Translations under genes and position numbers: made by a program
The notes under the pieces: model-generated
What the model was told of the DNA's origin: nothing
The model's input: only the letters and a program-made list of their open reading frames with translations
Databases searched by the model: none
NCBI GenBank assembly: GCA_024404495.1
Contig: JAKSPT010000016.1
Location: 1-61,901, forward strand
Direction of reading: 5' to 3'
DNA: 61,901 bases
Source: Lachnospiraceae bacterium
Lineage (GTDB): Bacteria; Bacillota; Clostridia; Oscillospirales; CAG-272
In this document: in pieces, positions 56,991-61,901 of the stretch
How the letters are laid out: each line of letters starts with the position of its first letter
Numbering within the stretch: position 1 is the first letter of the stretch

Positions 56991-57316
56991 AGTGGTACCT
57001 TAGCTTTCAATAAGTGAAAGCTTCCTTTCTTCCGGGGTCGGGAAACGGCGGAAAAGCAAACGCTCTTCCGGGCTGAACGCCGCCTCTGCAGCAGCGACAG
57101 CCGCAAAACGGTCATAAAGGAACGATCCTTCTTTTCGCCCGCATTATCTACCGGCTTTGGTTTTAGTATAAACGATAACTATGAATAAATAATGTTATTA
57201 AAATTAAGGCACGGTGAACTAATAACACCTTTTCAACTATAACGCACGAAATATTCGGAATTGCCGTTCAAAACGGCTTCGGTCCGGAACGGTCGGACCG
57301 GAAACGGAGATCGGGT
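56991..57316. other. Intergenic region between spoVG and murC
   Basis: No complete gene. It holds the spoVG leader on the minus strand with a hairpin next to the ribosome site. On that strand there is also a 46-codon open frame ending in TAA inside the spoVG ribosome site, but without ATG, GTG or TTG. Toward murC the DNA is AT-rich. A TATAAC with TGAACT 17 bases upstream (about 57216-57244) is a weak murC promoter candidate, followed by GGAG before the ATG. Confidence 0.5.
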
Positions 57317-58684
57317 ATGAAGCTTGAAGAACTGAACCGCCTTCTTGCGGAGGCGAAAAAACTGTATTTCATCGGGATCGGCGGGGTAAGTATGTCCTCC
57401 CTTGCCGCCATTGCCGCGCTCCGGGGCTATACGGTCCGCGGGAGCGACCGGACCGAGAGTCCGGTGACGAGAGAGCTTGCCGCAAAGGGCGTCACCGTCT
57501 TTTACGGTCACGACGCGAAAAACGTGGAGGGCAGCGACTGCGTGATCCTGACCGCCGCGATCCCGAAGGAGAATCCCGAGCGCGTCCGTGCCGCAGAGCT
57601 CGGCATCCCGCTCCTCACCCGCGCCGAGTTCCTCGGCTGGCTGATGACCGGTTACGTCCGCCGCGTCGGCGTTGCCGGGACTCACGGCAAGAGCACGACC
57701 ACCTCGATGCTCGCCGAGATCTATTTCGCGGCGGGGGTCGATCCCACCGTCGTCAGCGGCGCCGCTCTGAACGATATGGGCGGCTGCTACAAGATCGGCG
57801 GGAAGGAGCATTTCCTCTTCGAGGCGTGCGAATACACCGATTCCTTCCTTTCGTTCTATCCGACGACCGCCGTCGTCACCAACGTCGATTTCGACCACCC
57901 CGACTATTTTTACGATCTCGAGGCGGTGAAAAGCTCCTTTATCCGCTATACCGAGCTTGCGGAGCTGGCGGTTATGAACGCCGACGACGGGAATTCTGTC
58001 GATTGCCTCAAAAGAAGCAAAACCCGCGCCGTGACCTACGGGATCGATAACGAAGCCGATTACACGGCGAAGGACCTCTCCTACGAGGGCGGCTGCGCCT
58101 CCTTTACCCTGACGAAGGGCGGGGAAGCGCTGACCCGCGTTACCCTCCGCGTCCCCGGCACGCATAACGTGTACGACGCACTTGCCGCCTCCGCCGCCGC
58201 TTACGAAAACGGCATCCCCGCGGAAGCGATCGCCGAAGGGCTGTTCCGCTTCACCGGCGCGTCCCGCCGCTTCGAGCGGAGAGGCGTGCTGAACGGCGCC
58301 GTCGTTTACGACGATTACGCGCATCATCCCGGCGAGATCAGAGCGACCCTTGCCACCGCGAAGCGGATGGGCAAGCGCGTCGTCTGCGTCTTCCAGCCGC
58401 ATACCTTCTCCCGCACCGCAAAGCTGCTTGACGGCTTCCGCACCGCCTTCGGCGACGCGGACGAGGTGATCTTCGCCGATATCTACGCCGCGCGCGAGGT
58501 CAACGTCTACGGCGTTTCGGCAAAGGGACTCGCGGAAATGACGGAAAACGGTAAGTACCTCGGCGACCTTGACGCCATCGCCTCCTATCTGAAAGCGACG
58601 CTGACCGAAAACGATCTTCTGATCGTCATGGGTGCCGGCGACGTCATCAGGCTTGACCGGCTCCTGTTCCCCGCAGAATGCTGA
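57317..58684 (+). CDS. murC: UDP-N-acetylmuramate-L-alanine ligase
   Basis: Adds L-Ala to UDP-MurNAc, the first amino acid of the peptidoglycan stem peptide, in the cytoplasm. In 455 residues: FIGIGGVSMSSLA (UDP site), GTHGKSTTTSM (ATP P-loop, about 117-127), FEACEYTDSFL, TNVDFDHPDYF and YDDYAHHPGEI, all typical of MurC. GGAG lies ahead of the ATG at 57317. It stands alone, with no other mur gene nearby, and is closed by a terminator shared with pepT. Confidence 0.97.
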   Translation: MKLEELNRLLAEAKKLYFIGIGGVSMSSLAAIAALRGYTVRGSDRTESPVTRELAAKGVTVFYGHDAKNVEGSDCVILTAAIPKENPERVRAAELGIPLLTRAEFLGWLMTGYVRRVGVAGTHGKSTTTSMLAEIYFAAGVDPTVVSGAALNDMGGCYKIGGKEHFLFEACEYTDSFLSFYPTTAVVTNVDFDHPDYFYDLEAVKSSFIRYTELAELAVMNADDGNSVDCLKRSKTRAVTYGIDNEADYTAKDLSYEGGCASFTLTKGGEALTRVTLRVPGTHNVYDALAASAAAYENGIPAEAIAEGLFRFTGASRRFERRGVLNGAVVYDDYAHHPGEIRATLATAKRMGKRVVCVFQPHTFSRTAKLLDGFRTAFGDADEVIFADIYAAREVNVYGVSAKGLAEMTENGKYLGDLDAIASYLKATLTENDLLIVMGAGDVIRLDRLLFPAEC

Positions 58685-58708
58685 ATGTGAATATTATGTG
58701 ACAGCAAT

Positions 58709-58767
58709 AAAAACCTCCCGTGAATCCGGACGTTCTGAAGAACGCCCGGGGGCACGGGAGGTTTTTT
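58709..58767. terminator. Bidirectional terminator between murC and pepT
   Basis: AAAACCTCCCGTG (58710-58722) and CACGGGAGGTTTT (58753-58765) with an inner hairpin; T-runs on both strands. Confidence 0.88.
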
Positions 58768-58781
58768 GTTTCCGAACGGTG

Positions 58782-59993
58782 TCAGCCTTCGACCAGATCC
58801 TCCGCGATCCTGACGAGGAGGTCGGTGATCTTTTCCATGCTCTCTGTCGGAATGAATTCGAAGCGGGAGTGGAAGTTTTCGCCGCCGGTGCAGAGGTTGG
58901 GGCAGGGCAGACCCATAAAGGAGAGCCGCGCGCCGTCGGTGCCGCCGCGGATCGGGATGACGGCAGGCTTGATGCCGACCTCACGCATCGCGGCAAGGGC
59001 ACGGTCGACCGTGAAACGGTTCGCCTCGATGATCTCTTTCATATTGAAATACGAATCGCGCAGGGTGACCTCGGCGGTGCCGGGACCGTACTTTGCGTTG
59101 AGCTTTCCGGCGGCGGCAAGGAACTCTTCCTTTTTCTTCTCAAACTTCGCGCGGTCGTGGTCGCGGATGATATAGTCGAGCTCGGCACGCTCGATCTCGC
59201 CGCGCATCGAGGAGAGATGGTGGAAGCCCTCGTAGCTCTCGGTCTTTTCGGGGATCTCGTCCGCGGGAAGGAGGGAATCGAATTCCATCGCCGCAGTGCA
59301 GGCGTTCTTCATCAGACCCTTTGCGGAGCCGGGATGGATCGAGACGCCGTGAATGACGACCGACGCGGAGGCGGCGTTGAAGTTTTCGTATTCCAGCTCG
59401 CCGAGCGCACCGCCGTCAACGGTGTAGGCGTAATCGGCAGAAAAACCGTCGACGTCAAAGAGGTCCGCGCCTCTGCCGATCTCCTCGTCGGGTGTGAAAG
59501 CGACGCGGATGGTCCCGTGCGGGCGGTCTTTCAGCTTGTCGAGCATCGTGACGATCTCTGCGACGCCCGCCTTGTCGTCGGCGCCGAGGAGGGTCTTGCC
59601 GTCGGTGACGATCAGCTCCTGCCCCTCGTATTTTTTCAGGCAGGGGTAAACAGAAGGAGAAAGAACGATGTTTTCGGCTTCGTTCAGAACGATATCGCCG
59701 CCGGTATAGGTCACGCGGCGAGGGTTGATCGGGGAATCGGGCGCGGCGTCCGAGGTGTCCATATGGGCGATGAAGCCGATGACGTTCTTTGCTCCTGCTG
59801 CAGTCGCGGGCAGGGTGGCGTAGACGTAGCCGTGCGCGTCAACGCGGGCGTCGGTCAGACCCAAAGCGGTCAGCTCGTTCACAAGCTCGGCGGCAAGGGC
59901 AAGCTGTTTTTTCGACGAAGGGCAGTCGGGGCAGTTTTCATCCGACATCGTCGGAAAACTCACGTATTTCAGAAAGCGTTCGGAAACGGTCAT
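58782..59993 (-). CDS. pepT: Peptidase T (tripeptidase)
   Basis: A 403-residue zinc aminopeptidase of family M20 that splits the N-terminal residue from tripeptides in the cytoplasm. Zinc-site motifs: IGFIAHMDTSDAAP, TLLGADDKAGVAEIV, FTPDEEIGRGADLF, DGGALGELEYENFNAA and RGGTDGARLSFMGLPCPNL, with GGENFHSRFEFIP near the end. The start ATG at 59993 follows AGAAGG; the longer open frame upstream runs over the promoter, a heptamer array and the divergent flippase gene. Confidence 0.95.
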   Translation of the reverse strand: MTVSERFLKYVSFPTMSDENCPDCPSSKKQLALAAELVNELTALGLTDARVDAHGYVYATLPATAAGAKNVIGFIAHMDTSDAAPDSPINPRRVTYTGGDIVLNEAENIVLSPSVYPCLKKYEGQELIVTDGKTLLGADDKAGVAEIVTMLDKLKDRPHGTIRVAFTPDEEIGRGADLFDVDGFSADYAYTVDGGALGELEYENFNAASASVVIHGVSIHPGSAKGLMKNACTAAMEFDSLLPADEIPEKTESYEGFHHLSSMRGEIERAELDYIIRDHDRAKFEKKKEEFLAAAGKLNAKYGPGTAEVTLRDSYFNMKEIIEANRFTVDRALAAMREVGIKPAVIPIRGGTDGARLSFMGLPCPNLCTGGENFHSRFEFIPTESMEKITDLLVRIAEDLVEG

Positions 59994-60024
59994 AAAGATA
60001 CCTTCTTTCGGATTCGTTTTTATC

Positions 60025-60053
60025 AGCATACCACAAAACCGGAAAAAATGCAA
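60025..60053 (-). promoter_or_regulatory. Sigma-A promoter of pepT
   Basis: On the complement: TTGCAT (60048-60053), 17-base spacer, TATGCT (60025-60030) preceded by TGG. The -35 box directly abuts a heptamer array. Confidence 0.7.
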
Positions 60054-60055
60054 TA

Positions 60056-60139
60056 GTGAAGAGAAAAACGGAAGGAGGGAAGGGGGAATAGTGAAGAGTG
60101 AATAGTGAAGAGTGAATAGTGAATAGTGAATAGGTGGGG
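60056..60139. repeat. Heptamer array (GTGAATA type) between pepT and flippase genes
   Basis: Twelve units in phase: GTGAAGA, GAAAAAC, GGAAGGA, GGGAAGG, GGGAATA, then alternating GTGAAGA and GTGAATA, ending in three GTGAATA and GGTGGGG. Confidence 0.82.
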
Positions 60140-60182
60140 AAGCGAAAGCATATACATTCTGAAAAAGGGAGGAGCGCGGAAA

Positions 60183-61730
60183 ATGGAAACGGAAAAGAAC
60201 AAACGGCGTCGGTTTCTGACGAATACGGTCCTGCTCACCGCGACGGCGCTCGTGATGCGGGCGATCGGGGTGAAATACCGGGTATGGCTGACGGAGGGGA
60301 TCGGCGCCGCCGGGATGGGGCTGTACGAGCTCGTGATGTCGGTCTACTCGCTGACCGTGACCTTCGCCTCGTCCGGGCTCGGGCTCGCTTCGTCGCGTCT
60401 GACGGCGGAGGCGGGCGAACGCGGTTCCGGGCGGGAGGTGCGGTCGGCGGTGAGAAAATGTGCTCTGCTTGGGACGGTGAGCGGACTTTTTTCCGCGCTT
60501 TTTCTCCTCCTTTTCGCGGGACCGATCGGACGGGGCTGGCTCGGAGACGTGAGGACGGTCTCTTCTCTGCGTCTCCTCGGCATCAGTATGCCCTTCGTCG
60601 CGCTTTCGACCGTGCTCGGCGGTTACTTTTCGGCGGTCGGAAGGGTGGCAAGCTCGTCGGGCGCGGGATTTCTGGAGCAGCTTTTCAAGATCGGACTGGT
60701 CGGATTTCTTCTGAAACGGCTTCTGCCGAAGGGGACCGAGTACGCCTGCCTCGCGGTGGTCGGCGGAACGGCGGCGGGGGATATTTTCGGCGCGCTTCTT
60801 TCGGCGATCCTGTATTTCGCGGACCTGCGCCGTCTGCCGAAGGAGGGCAGGGTACGCGCGGGTCTGTGGGGCAGGCTCCTTTCGGTCACCGTTCCGGTCG
60901 CGCTGACCGCGTGGGTGCGGTCGGCGCTGACGACGGCGGAGCACGTCCTGATCCCGGCGGGGCTGAAAAAGGCGGGCGCGGGGCACGAGGAGGCGCTCGC
61001 CTCGTACGGCGTTTTCAGCGGGATGACCCTCCCGGTCGTCTTTTTCCCCGCTTCGCTCGTCTATTCGATGACCGGACTGATGATCCCCGGGCTCGCGGCA
61101 AGAAGGGAGGCGGGGGACACGGCGGGGATACGGGCGGAATGCTCCCGCTTTTTCCGGTTCACGCTCGCTTATGGGATCATTTCGGCGTCGGTGCTGATCT
61201 CGTTCGCGCGCCCGCTCTGCGCGGCGATCTACGGCGACCCGAGAGCGGGGGAATACCTTGCGCTGACGGCGCCCCTGATCCCCGTGATGTACCTCGATAC
61301 GGCGGTGGATTCGATGCTGAAGGGGCTGGGCGAGCAGCTTTACTGTATGAAGGTCAACCTCTGCGACGCGGCGGCGAGCGTCGTTCTCGTGTGGTTTCTC
61401 GTCCCGCGGATGGGCGTGAACGGGTATATCCTCGTGATCTATCTGACCGAGCTCGTCAACGCCGCGTTCAGTATCGCAAAGCTGCTGATGCTCACGGGCA
61501 TCCGTCCGCCGATCCTCCGTGATATCGTTTTTCCTCTTTCCGCCGCAGCGTTTTCGACCGCCGCGGCGAGAGTTACCGGGGCGTATCTGTTCCGGAGCTT
61601 TTCCCCGACCGCCGCGCTGATCTGCGGGATCACGCTTACCGCCGCAATTTACGTTCTGATCGTCCTTGCCCCGAAAGTGCTGCTCACACGCTTTTCAGGG
61701 CGTCCGGAGCGCGTACGGGAGCCTTCGTAG
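60183..61730 (+). CDS. SpoVB/MurJ-type polysaccharide flippase (MOP superfamily)
   Basis: A 515-residue membrane protein with about 13-14 hydrophobic spans. The start LTNTVLLTATALVMRAIGVKY and EGIGAAGMGLYELVMSVYSL are typical of the SpoVB group (stage V sporulation protein B) of lipid-linked sugar flippases; later LSTVLGGYFSAVGRVASSSG and FFPASLVYSMTGLMIPGLA fit too. In sporulating bacteria SpoVB supports spore cortex synthesis, while paralogues (YtgP, MurJ) serve the vegetative wall; sequence alone does not tell which. GGGAGGAG lies ahead of the ATG at 60183. Divergent from pepT; no clear promoter is seen in the repeat-filled gap. Confidence 0.85.
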   Translation: METEKNKRRRFLTNTVLLTATALVMRAIGVKYRVWLTEGIGAAGMGLYELVMSVYSLTVTFASSGLGLASSRLTAEAGERGSGREVRSAVRKCALLGTVSGLFSALFLLLFAGPIGRGWLGDVRTVSSLRLLGISMPFVALSTVLGGYFSAVGRVASSSGAGFLEQLFKIGLVGFLLKRLLPKGTEYACLAVVGGTAAGDIFGALLSAILYFADLRRLPKEGRVRAGLWGRLLSVTVPVALTAWVRSALTTAEHVLIPAGLKKAGAGHEEALASYGVFSGMTLPVVFFPASLVYSMTGLMIPGLAARREAGDTAGIRAECSRFFRFTLAYGIISASVLISFARPLCAAIYGDPRAGEYLALTAPLIPVMYLDTAVDSMLKGLGEQLYCMKVNLCDAAASVVLVWFLVPRMGVNGYILVIYLTELVNAAFSIAKLLMLTGIRPPILRDIVFPLSAAAFSTAAARVTGAYLFRSFSPTAALICGITLTAAIYVLIVLAPKVLLTRFSGRPERVREPS

Positions 61731-61829
61731 GAGCACCCATCGGACGCAGAGAGAAGGTAAACGGAAAAGAACGAGGCGAAATCTCTTCGGACAAAGGCTA
61801 TGGTTATGCGCTCGGAGCACAATCCCTCA

Positions 61830-61877
61830 GTCAGCCTCCGGCTGACAGGGGGTGTTGCACTAATGTGCAACACCCCC
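61830..61877. repeat. Pair of palindromes after flippase gene
   Basis: GTCAGCC-TCC-GGCTGAC (61830-61846) followed at once by 13-base arms GGGGGTGTTGCAC and GTGCAACACCCCC around TAAT (61848-61877). No T-run follows. The form suggests a repetitive extragenic element rather than a terminator. Confidence 0.6.
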
Positions 61878-61901
61878 GGCAAATACGGCTCGGCGGCTGA
61901 A

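Noticed and set aside
59994..60986. N-terminal extension of the pepT frame to 60986
   Set aside because: It crosses the pepT promoter, a heptamer array and the divergent flippase gene; peptidase T motifs start right at 59993.

Overview
The window looks like chromosome of a GC-rich, spore-forming member of the Clostridia (Bacillota), probably an uncultured gut lineage. The signs are a sporulation sigma factor of the SigG type, SpoVG and a SpoVB-like flippase, IreB, a valS T-box leader, sigma-A promoters with 17-base spacers, and Firmicutes-type L32 and L28 with zinc Cys pairs. I place it only to class.

Layout. 1-10.2 kb: a hairpin-repeat array, tRNA-Ala, a solute-binding lipoprotein, an LCP cell-wall ligase, a PAT-like acetyltransferase, a PHP-domain protein and a large clan-A-like glycosidase. 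10.2-17.3 kb: T-box plus valS, def, an XRE-like regulator divergent from a membrane Ser/Thr kinase, and a LarA racemase. 17.3-22 kb: an operon of small enzymes headed by an apparently autoregulated TetR gene, then a six-hairpin glycosidase-like protein. 22-26.3 kb: a TetM-like GTPase fused to a YacP/Rae1-like nuclease domain, and an RsmF-like rRNA methyltransferase.

26.5-40.2 kb: an intact, one-directional phage morphogenesis and lysis cassette of podovirus type (terminase, portal, Prp-like protease, scaffold, N4-gp56-like capsid, nozzle-like protein, BppU-like and fibre proteins, endolysin, holin). It has no integrase, repressor or replication genes. Capsid and scaffold both start with an LTLFA motif like the Prp cleavage site of ribosomal protein L27, and the gene between portal and scaffold is a Prp homologue with His22 and Cys34 kept. 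A candidate small RNA of about 180 nt with its own promoter and terminator lies on the opposite strand just after the capsid gene. An AT-rich zinc-protein gene bracketed by inverted repeats follows the cassette.

40.9-61.9 kb: mainly core functions. These are tRNA-Ile(UAU) with a lipoprotein, a DUF5722-like surface protein, ireB, ribF, a DD-carboxypeptidase-like protein, a PrsA-like foldase, sigG with a sigma-F-type promoter, yceD-rpmF, a DUF512 protein, der-plsY, rpmB, a GME-fold protein, spoVG, murC, pepT and a SpoVB/MurJ-type flippase.

Across the window, seven intergenic arrays keep a strict 7-base period although their units differ (GTCTTAA, GGCTTAA, GTGAATA, GAAAATT and others). Most sit at the 3' ends of genes, and several supply the stop codon. 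These arrays, the phage Prp system, the antisense RNA and the GTPase-nuclease fusion are the parts most worth following up. All family names come from reading motifs by eye; no database search was run.
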